Positions 45,976-56,544 of a stretch of 64,000 nucleotides of DNA are shown here, one piece after another. The notes under the pieces are model-generated. The model was not told where the DNA came from. It saw only the letters and a list, made by a program, of their open reading frames with translations, and searched no databases. Position 1 is the first letter of the stretch. The number at the start of each line of letters is the position of its first letter. Source of the DNA: Haliotis asinina. Its lineage: Eukaryota; Mollusca; Gastropoda; Lepetellida; Haliotidae. The position numbers were made by a program, and so were the translations under genes. Location of the stretch: NCBI RefSeq assembly GCF_037392515.1, contig NC_090295.1, positions 31,102,501 through 31,166,500 on the forward strand, written 5' to 3'.

Positions 45976-46962
45976 CTTAAAGCTTACATGTTACCAAGGA
46001 AACAAACATAATCTTGTCACATTTATCATTTATTCATGACATATAACATACATTTCTCATTATGAAAATAAACAAAGCGAACTATCGGAAATCAAAAGTG
46101 CAATATTTTGTACTTGGGTATACAATGCTCAAAACCAAGAAGCCGGCACACCAAACCCAGTCAGAGCGGGTGGGTGTGCACTCAAGTGTAAAGGAGACTT
46201 TCACTTGTTGGTTCATTTGCCGATAAGCTCAGGTGTATGTATGTATAGACGTTGAGCTTAGTAAGTACATGCTCATTTTTTCTGCATTTGCATTGGATCC
46301 AGTCAATAAATACTGAGATGATAGCGTGTCCAAGTGCAAACCGTTACATGACACTGCCAACCAGAGTTAGCGCCGGTTTCCGTACGATCCAGTCAACCCT
46401 GAAAATAGGATGCCATCAACACATCATAACTGAGCTTATCTGAGTATTTCTAGCAATGATATTAGTATTTCTATTGGTGCACTTTCTAGAAAACTTGCTT
46501 TGCAAATCTTGATCGCGGACGACCTGGGAACCCTTCGCTCATAATTTGCAAGAGCCACTGGGCAGAACATGCTAGTACGGATCATGTGTCAGGTCAGAGC
46601 CCAACTTATCTTTGTTTGTCAGTAGGTGTCGAATAACACCTGATTAAGAACCGTAAGTACAACATATTTTTTTATCTAACCCAATACACAGCCATGTCAA
46701 ACCTTGCTGGTATGTCCAGTATGCGCTGGTTGAATAGATGCCGTTTTCGTAGTAATCAATTGAATGGAGATAATGTGTCTGCAGCTGAGATGATTTCCCA
46801 CCTGGTAGATAAAGTATTGAATGCAATTCGACAGAAACTAAATTTCTGAAAATTATTTTTGCAAGAGACAATTAACACGCAAGTCTATGGAAATTTCACT
46901 GATGATACAACTGTGTTGTGGTCGCTGAACACAAATGACTATTTCTTCAGTATGTTTGTTGT
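45976..46962. other. No feature recognised
   Basis: Nothing supported. Confidence 0.5.
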
Positions 46963-47156
46963 TTAAATGCCACTCACCAATATCACAGCTATATGACGGT
47001 GGTCTGTAAACAGTCATGTCAAGAACAGGCAATCTAGATACTGACATCATGATCATCGATCTGCGCAAATGGGATACGACGACATGTCAACGAGCCTGAC
47101 GACGTATGTGCGGCTCAACAGACGTGGCCTCTTACGATAGGTATGGCAACTGAAGG
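46963..47156 (-). repeat. SINE-B copy, diverged
   Basis: AATATCACAGCTATATGACG, GTGGTCTGTAAACAGTCATG, ATGATCATCGATCTGCGCAA and GTCAACGAGCCTGACGACG; the 5' end (TGGCCTCTTACGATAGG) is shortened. Confidence 0.88.
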
Positions 47157-47232
47157 GAAATAATAACCGGGAACATGGGTCATTTCTTGAGCGTACACGC
47201 CTTGAAAATGAATCTTAATCCGTCTGTATTGA

Positions 47233-47395
47233 AGGGGTTGTGTGGTTGCCTTGTGGTTAAAGCGTTCGCCTGTCCCGTAAAAGTCCCAGGCTCGATCCCC
47301 CAACATTGGCACAATGTGTGAAGTCCAGTTCTTGTGTCCCCGCCGTGACATTTAGACATCTTACTAAAAGCCGCGAAAGATCCAACAAACTCGCT
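47233..47395 (+). repeat. SINE-A copy, near full length
   Basis: A box TGCCTTGTGGTTAAAGCGTT, B box AGGCTCGATCCCCCAAC, middle TTCTTGTGTCCCCGCCGTGA and tail ACTAAAAGCCGCGAAAG. It lies about 225 bp left of the YR retrotransposon. Confidence 0.93.
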
Positions 47396-47620
47396 CACGT
47401 CTGTATTGGTGTCTTTCCACAGTTGAAATGAAGGTTGATGTTTTCAAACGCCTTCGTTGAACATGTGCGAGATTACTCTGGTTCATTCTTTTCTCCAGGT
47501 GTGTATCAGAGGAAAAGTTAAGTGGCCGCTCGGTCGAACATATATAACGACTACCACTATTTAACCTCACACTGGCTCGTCCCATTGCCAAAGCTGATAA
47601 CAGACGTGGAACCCCGAGTC

Positions 47621-47798
47621 AAATATAATTTCTTTCGTTTGAGGCACGAATTAGAATGAAATTTCTTTCTCCTAGCGTCGGAAGATACAACAAAGGGAAG
47701 TAATGCTATAGGTATGGGGGCGCTCTGGTAGGTATAAAAGGGAGGGAAATTTGAATTAGATTATTCTCAGCTGCGGTGCACCAGCGGTCAGTTTTGAT
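47621..47798 (+). repeat. Split direct repeat A1 with TATA box
   Basis: 178 bp, identical to A2. Contains a good TATA box, GGTATAAAAGGGAGG (47731-47745), about 65 bp before the gag start, so transcription probably begins near 47762-47770. A GGTGCACC palindrome lies near its 3' end. Confidence 0.9.
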
Positions 47799-47799
47799 T

Positions 47800-48501
47800 A
47801 TGGACGGTCCCGCGAGAGTCAACACTGACAGTGACAAGTTAGACGCCATTTTGAAAAAGTTGGATCAATCACAAGCTGAAATTAGGAAGGCAGTTAATGA
47901 GAAGATTGAAGGTCTGCGAGATGAGTTTCATAAAACATCAAAAGAATTGCATAAATTGAAAGCTGAGAGGGACTATCAGTGGAAAAGAGAAGGGAACAAA
48001 ATTCAGTTTTCTTTTAATTCAGAAGCTTTGGAAAACTTAGAACAAATACGGTTTGCAGTTCAATATGGTAAGACTGATTACGCCTTGGAATTGATTAATG
48101 AAGAAGTTTCCAGGTTCCAGACAAGAAACAAGCACATAAAGATAGCCGATTCCTCAGAGGGGGGTTGGGAAACAGTGCGCAATTATGTGGCTCATGAATT
48201 GGCGTCAGATTCTGATGACGACAAAAGAATCAACAGAGCGGAAAGCAAAGCCATTAAGAAAATCAAGACAAGGGCGTCTCGTTCCGCACGGTTGCATCCC
48301 TACAAGTCGACCCAGCGTCCTTCCTCGACAGTCACTCAGGTTTCAGTGGATTCCCATGCTGGTGACCAGTCTAGTAATTTTCGTGGCCGAGGTCAAAGGT
48401 CTGGAGCGTGCTTCATGTGTGGCGAGTTCAGCCATTGGAGACGTCAGTGTCCCTTGCTCAGCAACACAACACAGCAACGTGGGAAGCTTGACAGAGAGTA
48501 G
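47800..48501 (+). CDS. Gag-like protein with zinc knuckle (Ngaro-type ORF1)
   Basis: 233 codons from ATG 47800 (MDGPARVN), which is the first ATG after the A1 TATA box and lies two bases past the end of the repeat. Residues about 12-60 are a heptad-like Leu/Lys/Glu coiled coil. The middle (about 65-130) is a mixed helical segment including EQIRFAVQYGKTDYALELIN. A basic Ser/Arg stretch follows. Near the C-terminus a CCHC zinc knuckle, C204-x2-C207-x4-H212-x4-C217 (CFMCGEFSHWRRQC), would bind the element RNA. The gene ends at TAG 48499-48501. The pol frame lies +1 relative to gag and is already open upstream of that stop, so pol is reached by frameshift or separate initiation. No damage visible. 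Confidence 0.88.
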   Translation: MDGPARVNTDSDKLDAILKKLDQSQAEIRKAVNEKIEGLRDEFHKTSKELHKLKAERDYQWKREGNKIQFSFNSEALENLEQIRFAVQYGKTDYALELINEEVSRFQTRNKHIKIADSSEGGWETVRNYVAHELASDSDDDKRINRAESKAIKKIKTRASRSARLHPYKSTQRPSSTVTQVSVDSHAGDQSSNFRGRGQRSGACFMCGEFSHWRRQCPLLSNTTQQRGKLDRE

Positions 48502-50515
48502 GATACGTTCCAAGGAAGCAGAACCTGAAGTTGAGTATACCTTATGTGATGATACTGTAAACGTTGATGAACCTGGCCTTACAAATGACTTTTATGAATA
48601 TGAACAAGATGGGCTAGATATAATTGTGAAGGGTAGACTAAAACGTCATGTTTCGTTTTGGAGAGAAATATGTGCTGTTGATTTTGTAGTAGACATTATT
48701 GAAAACGGGTACAAAATACCTTTTTATTCTACCCCAAAAAGAATGAATATAAGGAACAATAGATCTGCTAAGGAGAATTCTGACTTCGTGTCATCGGCTG
48801 TTCAAGATTTGTTGCGCAGAGGGTTGATTGTTCAGTGTTCAGATAAGCCTTAAGTTGTTAATCCTTTATCTGTAGCTGTACAACACTCTGGTAAGAAGCG
48901 TCTTATTTTAGACTTGTCTAGAGTGAATAAACATTTGTGGAAGGCTTCAGTTAAATATGAAGACTGGAGAACTGCATTGTTGTACATAAAAAAGAATGAT
49001 TGGCTAGTGAAATTCGACATTCATTCTGCATACCACCATATTGATATTTACCATGAACATACGCAGTTTCTAGGATTTGCATGGGGATCAGGAATAGACA
49101 AGAAGTATTTTAAATTTCTAGTCCTTCCGTTTGGTTTGAGTACAGCTCCTTATGTGTTTACCAAGGTTACCAGACAGTTGGTAAAGTTTTGGCGTTTCCA
49201 AGGTTACAAGATTGTTACTTTCCTAGATGATGGGATCCTGTCAAGTTTTTCCGAATGTGAAACGACAATTGTTGGCCAAATTGTCAAACAAGATTTGTTA
49301 AAAGCAGGTTTTGTTCCAAAAGCAGAAAAGTCACTATGGAAGCCGGTTCAGGAGATCGAATGGTTGGGTTTTATCATAGATACCAGACACATGAAGTTGT
49401 CCATCCCTCAACGGAAAATTTGTAAGCTTAAGCAAAGTATAAGAGAACTTCTGTCTTCTACTGTACCAGTTCCGGTGAAGAGCTTGGCTTCGGTTGTTGG
49501 ACAGATAGTTGCTATGAAGATGGTTGTTGGTACTTTGTGTCAACTAATGACAAAGTTTCTGAGTATTCAGACTCTCCAGGCTTCATCGTGGAAGGCACCT
49601 GTGGTGCTATCGTATTTGAGTAGAGATCAATTACAATTTTGGGCAGCGCATATTGACAGACTCAGTAAGTGCACTCTATGCTATGCAAGCATTCCTACAC
49701 GGGTAGTTTACAGTGATGCTAGTAATTCTGGTTTCGGTGGGTACTGTGTAGAAGTTGGGCAAGCCATATCACATGGTCAGTGGTCAGCACTAGAAGCGTC
49801 ACGAAGCTCCACTTGGAGAGAGCTGAAGGCAGTGTTTCTGGTTATGAAAAGTTTCGTTTCCATTTTGGAATCTCACAAAGTAAAATGGTTTACTGACAAT
49901 AAAAATGTAGAGTCGATTGTGTCCAAAGGTAGCATGAAAGCTGATCTTCAAGCTTTGGCTTTAGATATATTCTGGCTGTGTAATGAATATAATATCAGAG
50001 TTGACATGCAGTGGATACCAAGGTTAGACAATGAGCGTGCTGACTATCTGAGTAAGATAGTAGATGCTGATGACTGGGGTATCCAGGATTATGTGTTTCA
50101 ACACGTCTCTGCCAAATGGGGCCCATTTGACGTTGACAGATTTGCTTCATATTACAATACTAAAGTTGTAAGGTTTAACTCCAGATTTTGGAATCCGGGA
50201 AGTGACGGAGTGGATGCTTTATCCGTGTCCTGGGGTGACGACAATAACTGGATAGTGCCTCCTATATGTATGATTGCACGTGTTCTTAAACACATGAGAG
50301 AGTGTCATGCCAAGGGAACTCTCGTGATTCCTGTATGGTATTCAGCTAACTTCTGGCCTATTTTGTGCCCTAATAGGGTATTTATACCCCAAGTTAAAGA
50401 TTGGATGTATCTTCCCACTTGTAAGGAAGCATATGTACCAAGCAGACAGTTTGGGGGGTTGTTTGGAGTAAACGATTTAAAATTCAACATGATGGCTTTA
50501 CATGTGGAATTTTGA
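48480..50515 (+). pseudogene. DIRS-type reverse transcriptase-RNase H, one in-frame stop
   Basis: The frame is open from upstream of the gag stop. It reads a typical DIRS RT start (GYKIPFYSTPKRMN, DLLRRGLIVQC), then a TAA at 48851-48853, then VVNPLSVAVQHSGKKRLILDL and the full polymerase. RT motifs: catalytic Asp in FDIHSAYHHIDI (codon at 49016), LPFGLSTAPYVFTKV, and FLDDG (Asp codons at 49226 and 49229). RNase H follows with Asp in YSDASNSGFGG, Glu in WRELKAV, Asp in FTDNKNV and a final Asp in ERADYLSK, all four acidic residues present. The C-terminal domain (VDRFASYYN, SRFWNPGSDGVDALSVSW, FWPIL) is shared by DIRS/Ngaro polyproteins in animals as I recall them. The gene ends with TGA 50513-50515. 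Only the one stop prevents a full-length protein; it could be a recent mutation or a read-through site, the former being likelier. Confidence 0.9.
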
Positions 50516-50584
50516 TGTTGTTTGCGTGTTGCAGGTGTGTTTGAACATGTATATAGAAGTGAGATATTGACTTTACCTCCACCT

Positions 50585-51532
50585 ATGAGGGCGCTCGTGA
50601 GAAGTCTTCCAGAGCATTTGTCCTGCTCGAGAGCAAACTCCACAAATAAGAAGTATGATTACGGCTTTAAAGCATGGAAGAAATGGGCTTTGGCCCATGG
50701 TATGTCGACAGATATGCCCTTATCACCTTTGCACTGTTCTTTATATTTGTTAGCGATGTGTCAGCAAAGTGAATCTTTCTCACCTGTTCAGACAGCTTAC
50801 TATAGTTTGAGACATGCCCATGTTTTGGTTGGTTTGGAAAGCCCCACAGAGAGTACGTTAGTGAGAAATGTACTTGAAGCCGCTAAGAGGAAGTTAACCA
50901 AGCCTGTTTGTAAGAAAGAGCCTGTAACAGTTGAGTTGTTGAATAAGATTGTACCAGACAATGCTGATGAATGTTCATTGTATAAAATGAGAACTGTTGT
51001 AATGTGCCTTCTAGCCTATTCAGGTTTCATGAGATCGTCGGAGTTATTAGCGATAACTCGGAATGATGTTGTATTTTATCAAGCTTACATGGCTGTTTTT
51101 ATTCAGAAATCAAAAACTGATGTCTACAGAGATGGGGCCTGGATTATTATAGGCCGGACAGGTACAAATAAGTGCCCTGTAGCATGGTTGGAGCGATATT
51201 TGAAGCTTACCAAATTGAAAGATCCTGAATTTTTATTCAGAAATATGAGTAAGACTAAAAATGGTTACATTTTGAGAGGTGATAATAAGCCGATGTCATA
51301 TTCACGTTTGAGAGAGCTTTTCATTGAGGCGTTTAGTTCACATGTTAGTGATATATCAAAGTTTGGTCTGCATAGCTTGAGAGCAGGCGGAGCGACTGCA
51401 GCCGCAAACAATGGCATTCCAGATAGAATGTTTAAGCGCCATGGCAGATGGAAAAGTGAAAATGCAAAAGATGGTTATGTAAAAGATGATATTGAGAAGC
51501 GTTTAAAAGTTTCTCTTTCGCTTGGATTGTAA
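50585..51532 (+). CDS. Tyrosine recombinase of the Ngaro-like element
   Basis: 315 codons from the first in-frame ATG (50585). The frame is open back to the pol stop codon and is the same frame as pol, so the two are separated by a single TGA (50513-50515). Features: N-terminal SAM-like core-binding region (about residues 10-100), then the catalytic domain with Arg in GFMRSSELL, a conserved Lys in IQKSKTD, His-x-x-Arg in LHSLRAGGATAA, His/Trp in KRHGRW, and the nucleophile Tyr in KDGYVKDD (Tyr codon at 51476). All R-K-H-R-H/W-Y positions are present. It would join the circular DNA intermediate to the genome without making target duplications. The gene ends 19 bp before repeat B1. Intact by inspection. 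Confidence 0.94.
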   Translation: MRALVRSLPEHLSCSRANSTNKKYDYGFKAWKKWALAHGMSTDMPLSPLHCSLYLLAMCQQSESFSPVQTAYYSLRHAHVLVGLESPTESTLVRNVLEAAKRKLTKPVCKKEPVTVELLNKIVPDNADECSLYKMRTVVMCLLAYSGFMRSSELLAITRNDVVFYQAYMAVFIQKSKTDVYRDGAWIIIGRTGTNKCPVAWLERYLKLTKLKDPEFLFRNMSKTKNGYILRGDNKPMSYSRLRELFIEAFSSHVSDISKFGLHSLRAGGATAAANNGIPDRMFKRHGRWKSENAKDGYVKDDIEKRLKVSLSLGL

Positions 51533-51550
51533 ATCTGCCCGTTCTTTATA

Positions 51551-51622
51551 TCTCAGTTGGTGCACCGTACAGCATGCCATGTTATGTAAGTGTTTGTTGT
51601 ATGTGAATAAGGGGTTGGAGAA
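51551..51622 (+). repeat. Split direct repeat B1
   Basis: 72 bp, identical to B2 (52140-52211). Begins TCTCAGTTGGTGCACCGTAC and ends GGGGTTGGAGAA; the last AA is shared with the start of A2. Confidence 0.92.
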
Positions 51623-51798
51623 ATATAATTTCTTTCGTTTGAGGCACGAATTAGAATGAAATTTCTTTCTCCTAGCGTCGGAAGATACAACAAAGGGAAG
51701 TAATGCTATAGGTATGGGGGCGCTCTGGTAGGTATAAAAGGGAGGGAAATTTGAATTAGATTATTCTCAGCTGCGGTGCACCAGCGGTCAGTTTTGAT
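51621..51798 (+). repeat. Split direct repeat A2
   Basis: 178 bp, identical to A1, including the TATA box (51731-51740). Directly abuts B1. Confidence 0.95.
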
Positions 51799-52139
51799 GT
51801 GTCCTGTATGTTATGTGATGTTTATGTGAGTGGATATATACACTGTCTGTATATACGCATGTGGTCTATACTGAATGTTTAATTCTCGTGTCATGTTACA
51901 GACCGATGACTGGCACTGTTGAGTGGGACGGACATGTCCAGGCTGGCGAGCCGTTAGAATACGTGAGTCATCGGGGAGCAATTGCCATGAGCTGTCCAAC
52001 ATGTAACCTTGAGATGTTGTGTGCAGATTTGAAGCTGATTCTGTGATGTGATGAGACGACGGGTTATCTAAGTCTAAATGAATGTACTCTGGTATAACTG
52101 TAGCAATTACATAATTATTCGGTTACGAATAAACTGTGG
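51799..52139 (+). other. A2-B2 spacer with possible short intron and polyA signal
   Basis: A 341-bp unique segment. A consensus 5' splice site GTGAGT (51826-51831) and a 3' splice site ending TTACAG (51901) define a possible 76-bp intron. AATAAA occurs at 52128-52133, just before B2, and is the likely polyadenylation signal. A 61-codon open frame starting with GTG (51861-52046) has no recognised family. Confidence 0.45.
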
Positions 52140-52211
52140 TCTCAGTTGGTGCACCGTACAGCATGCCATGTTATGTAAGTGTTTGTTGTATGTGAATAAG
52201 GGGTTGGAGAA
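52140..52211 (+). repeat. Split direct repeat B2, right end of the element
   Basis: 72 bp, identical to B1. Right boundary GGGGTTGGAGAA followed by CAGGACTT flank. Confidence 0.92.
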
Positions 52212-52317
52212 CAGGACTTGGTTCTAGTAGGAGACAAATTTCTGAGACTTCAGTGTGACTTCAGGCTAATGTAAACATCCTCTGTATTTATTTAGTTTGG
52301 TTAACTGCATAGACAAT

Positions 52318-52630
52318 GATATAGATAGACAGATAGATAGATATGCCTCAATGGATGGATGGATAAATAGATATACATGGGTAGATAGGCAGATATATGG
52401 ATGGAAGGATGGATAGATATACATGGGTAGATAGCTAGGTAGATATATGGATGGATGGATGGATAGAGAGGTATGCATACATAGAAAGACATATATATAG
52501 GTGTAGATTAATGTATACATATATAAGGATACATACATAGACATGGATAGATAGATGATAGACATGGATAGATAGATAGATAGATGGAGATATATAGATA
52601 TGGTTGAATGGATAGATAGACATATACAGT
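52318..52630 (+). repeat. GATA/GGAT tetranucleotide microsatellite, compound
   Basis: About 310 bp of ATAG, GATA and ATGG units interspersed with ATACATAT. Open frames across it on the minus strand (Ser/Ile/Tyr-rich) are artefacts. Confidence 0.95.
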
Positions 52631-53619
52631 ATATTTGGGTCAAACTTTGATGTGTCAAACTTATGAAGGTTTTGAAAAAGCATAGTCTTATCGTATTCAT
52701 TCATGCATTGATTTTCGATGGTGTCCATGGTAACAGTACTGTGAGGAAGTATCAAGATGCTTGTTGTGCCCTACATGCACCTGGTCAGAAAAGATCTGCA
52801 TACTCATGAATTGTGTACATGTAATCCTAAAGTTTATTTGTGAACAACAGCACTGTGCTGTCAAGCACTGATGGCTGTTTACAAACAGCAGTTACTTAGG
52901 TGGGGAAGAGTATTCACAATTGAACCTATGCAGTTACCAGCTGCTGCAGGTCCAATATAAATTCTTGTCACAAAGCACCTAGCTGTTACCATCTGTGATT
53001 AATGTTCTGTAGTTGCTGAACCATGCAGTAGACTGTGTTCTACATGTGGGATTTGAAAGAGACAAACCAATGATTGATATTATCAGCAACAGTCCATCAC
53101 AAAGACTAGAAGGTTACCAATCCTGATCACCTGATGCATTAGTGGACTCTTACAACAGACACAAATTGTTATTCTATTTACTTAAATTAGTTGCATCTAT
53201 TTCCCATCAACTTTTCTTGGATGTTGTGAAAAATGATAACACAAAATTGATTATTATACATTTGAAGTAATGAGTAACAACAACTGAGTGTACATATAAC
53301 AAAAAATGGTCTGTTTTAAAGAAATGGAAAATCTACCCTGTTTTAAATTTTTTAAGGGGGTTCTTCAAAGATTGAATACTTTTCACTTTTATGTTGTAAC
53401 TGCACAATTTCACAAATAATTGTTTTGTGTAATATCATTTAGGTAGCTGTCCTGCCTCACCAGCTGGGAGTCCTGGCCACATCCCAGGCAACTGCTGACA
53501 CTGTGTTAATTCTGAGTAATTTTAAACTTGCCACCAGCCTAGGCTGGTCATAAACTGATCCAGCAGACAGACTCAGTGATATGGTTGATAGAACATCCGT
53601 TCATCTCATGATTTTTGTG
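52631..53619. other. No feature recognised
   Basis: Nothing supported. Confidence 0.5.
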
Positions 53620-53775
53620 GGGCAGTGTGATAGCCTAGTGGTTATATCGCTTATCATGCTGAGGACCTAGGTTCGATTCCCAATATGAGTGCAATGTGTA
53701 AAGCCTATTTCTGGCGTTGCCCACCCTGATATTGCTGGAATATTGCTAAAAGCAGGGTAAAACTAAACTCACACC
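53620..53775 (+). repeat. SINE-A copy, full length
   Basis: A box ATAGCCTAGTGGTTATATCG, B box TAGGTTCGATTCCCAATATG, then TTTCTGGCGTTGCCCACC and TTGCTGGAATATTGCTAAAA, GCAGGGTAAAACTAAACTC. One of the best preserved heads in the window and the only plus-strand copy to the right of 53 kb. Confidence 0.96.
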
Positions 53776-53924
53776 TGATTTTTGCTCATAATTTCAAACA
53801 CTTGTTCGAGTGGTAGAGATTTCCTGCAAGCCAAACTGCTTTCAGCTAAATATTGTTGAATGTGGAATTAAGCAAACTACCATCTGTACCGAGAATTGTG
53901 ATCCCTTGTCATGGTGGGTTTGTC

Positions 53925-54115
53925 TGTTGTTCTAGACCCTACTCAGCAGTATTCCAGTTGTATGACAGCAGTTAGCAATTAATAACTCATGTACAGTGAT
54001 GGACATCATGAGCATCAAACTTCATAATTAGGATATAATGAAATGCACCAACATCAGACCACTCAATCCCCATAGTCAACTCATACAAGTATGGGTTGCT
54101 TATGCCTAATTCTTC
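53925..54115 (-). repeat. SINE-B copy, strongly diverged
   Basis: Recognisable by order: CAGCAGTATTCCAGTTGTAT, CATCATGAGCATCAAACTTC, CCACTCAATCCCCATAGTC and TATGGGTTGCTTATGCCT. Confidence 0.75.
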
Positions 54116-55253
54116 AATGTTCATCATTATTACCAGATCCCATAATGCTGTGAGCAATCATGGTGCATGAATATTTTCAGATAATGTTTCATGGATCTTC
54201 ACAAGGGACTGGTGAACGACAATACTGGTAATATGTCTACACATTAACAAAGAAAAAGAACCAGTCTGTCACTATACGTTTACCAATTTTATTGTACAAG
54301 GAATGACATACATGAATAAACACAGCAATAGCCATCACACTGATGGCAACAGGGCTCCCAATAAGCTGCAAAATATACATCACTGACCAATTCACTTTTA
54401 ATTATGTGAACACAAATATACTCAACTTAAAAAAACTCAAGGGCCCGCAAATTTTCAATATCAAAGAATTTAACAGCTCCTATAATACTTAAGTATTAAA
54501 TATCGGAATGATCCTTAACTTTTTTGTTCATTATGCATATTAACTAGAAACAGATTTACAACATATAATTACTCCTTATTTCTTTATTAATGATTGTTTA
54601 CTTATGCAAGGTTCACATATACTGAACTCTTAATGCTGTCTTAATGCACTGTTTCATACAGATTTGTTTGAAAATAACTGGTACGTAAACTCACAGGAAA
54701 AAATACTCATTACTCAAAAGTTTAGTAGCATTCAGTTCATTGCATGTCAGACTGATTGTAGTATTAAAGAATTGGAAAATCTCTGTATATCCAATGTGAA
54801 TAAGAACGTCAGAGTAGATAGAGTATGTCTACAAACATTATCTGAAGCCCTGGTGCCCATTCAGGTAATACATCCATTTTATTGATATGCACTGTAGCCC
54901 ACCATACAGCTTCTAGTTCTTGGTTAATGGACTTTTGTATGAAAAGTAATATCTGGTACAATAGAAAAAAACATACATATTAGATTGTGCTTCTTTAATA
55001 AGCATTTTGCCATTCCTGCACTGTTAGATAATCTCTTAAAGTTTTAAAGTTTTTGGTATTTTATTCACATTACAACTACAGATATGTTCACACATTTTAT
55101 TTTTTCTGCTTTATATATTTCATATAGAAAGATACGATAGATCTATTAATCAAATCAAGTAAGAAATCATATCCCCCATACCATGTCTCCTGTAACCTAC
55201 CTTAACTGTAGCCTGATGGAAATCAGATCTCTTTCTTTACAGTTAAACTGAGA
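54116..55253. other. No feature recognised
   Basis: AT-rich DNA; no coding family. Confidence 0.5.
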
Positions 55254-55400
55254 TTAGCGAGTGAGTTTACTTTTATGTTGTTTTAGCAATGTTTCAGCAA
55301 TATCACACCAAAAATGGGGTTCACACATCGTACCTATTTTGGGAATCGAACCCTGGTCTTCAGCATGAGCTGCGAACATTTCAACTGGAAGGCAACCCAC
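55254..55400 (-). repeat. SINE-A copy
   Basis: TTAGCGAGTGAGTTTACTTT, GTTTCAGCAATATCACACC, GGGAATCGAACCCTGGTCTT; the head is degraded. Confidence 0.92.
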
Positions 55401-55633
55401 CCACAATGTTGATGAAGTTGCGTAAGTTTTTTTTCAAATAAGAACTGGCTATAAAAGTTCATTTTCAAACCAAAAAACCTAGTCTGAATCGCTGGCAAAC
55501 TGTAGCGCAAATAGGGTTGCGCAGCGTAGAGAATATGTCTTCTTATATGCGAGCGAAGTGAGCAAAGGTTGGCAACACAGTTCCCTCGCTTCAGTTCCCT
55601 CTGCTTCTGGTAGCATAATAAGGCATGCCAAGT

Positions 55634-55805
55634 GTGAGTGAGCATGCAAGTGACCAAGTGAAGTTTTACATCACCTTTAGCAATATTCCAGCAATCATGG
55701 CAAGCCACACTAGAAATAGGCTTCAAACACTGTACCCATGTGGGGAATCGAACCTAGATCTTTGGCGTAAAGACCAAATGCTTTCACCACTAGGCTTGCC
55801 ACCAT
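55634..55805 (-). repeat. SINE-A copy, near full length
   Basis: GAAGTTTTACATCACCTTTA, GGGAATCGAACCTAGATCTT, CACTAGGCTTGCCACC; the ACTC tail is partly replaced by GAGTGAGCATGCAAGTG. Confidence 0.92.
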
Positions 55806-56248
55806 TCCATAACAGAATCACTATGACATAAAAAGGATCAGAAACTCCTTAACTTCTTTTGGGAAGGATACTGAACCAGTCTGACACATATTTATAAAAA
55901 ACAAAAAGAAGAGGTGAAAAATTATATTTTTGGAAAGATATGAACTATTACAGATGATACAAACAGCACTTGTCTGCATCCTGAGTAAAGCCACCAGCAC
56001 TACCAGGTACCACCACCCTTTCTGTGGAGCTAATTCTATGGGTACACAGGTAACATAGGTAATTGTCCAGCCACCAAGTTCCCAAACTAACACACTTTAC
56101 AATCACAAGAGGACCAAAGACAGTAAGTCCTTTTAAAGAACAAACTGAGAAAAGACAAGTAGCACTACATGTCCCATTTTGACCAACAAGATCTGCTTCA
56201 TAAGAGCAAAACTTTCAAAACTATTTTCATATCTGAAACATCACCAAG
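55806..56248. other. No feature recognised
   Basis: Nothing supported. Confidence 0.5.
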
Positions 56249-56405
56249 AGTGGGTGAGCATATTTTCACACGTCTCTTAGCAATACTCCAGCAATATCAT
56301 GGCGAGTACACCAGAAACAGGCTTTATACATAGTGCCCATGCAGGGAATCAAACCCAGGTCTTCAGTGTGATGACCAAACATTTTAACCACTAGGATACC
56401 CCACC
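56249..56405 (-). repeat. SINE-A copy, near full length
   Basis: GAGTGGGTGAGCATATTTTC, AATACTCCAGCAATATCATG, GGGAATCAAACCCAGGTCTT, CCACTAGGATACCCCACC. Confidence 0.94.
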
Positions 56406-56544
56406 ATCCCAAATGTCACAAACTTTCATTTCAAAGTATGAGTGCTCAGTTCAAACTTATGACACTCAATAAATTAGCAAGATTAAGTGTCTTGCAGGTT
56501 GACAAGGTTCAATTTAAGCATTTAGATCTTGCACTGGAGCAAAC

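Larger units (their letters stand above)
47621..52211 (+). mobile_element. Ngaro-like (DIRS order) tyrosine-recombinase retrotransposon, 4.59 kb
   Basis: Structure: repeat A1 (47621-47798), gag, reverse transcriptase-RNase H, tyrosine recombinase, repeat B1 (51551-51622), repeat A2 (51621-51798), a 341-bp spacer, repeat B2 (52140-52211). A1/A2 are identical over 178 bp and B1/B2 over 72 bp. Split direct repeats of this order, a recombinase in place of a DDE integrase, and lack of flanking target duplications are the hallmarks of Ngaro-type elements. No DNA N6-methyltransferase domain is evident, unlike DIRS1. B1 and A2 overlap by the dinucleotide AA, the likely junction of the circular intermediate. 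The only obvious lesion is one in-frame stop in the reverse transcriptase. Identical repeats suggest recent insertion. Confidence 0.93.

Noticed and set aside
52266..52755. Overlapping minus-strand frames rich in Ser, Ile, Tyr, His
   Set aside because: Produced by the GATA/GGAT microsatellite; every frame is open because the repeat lacks stops.
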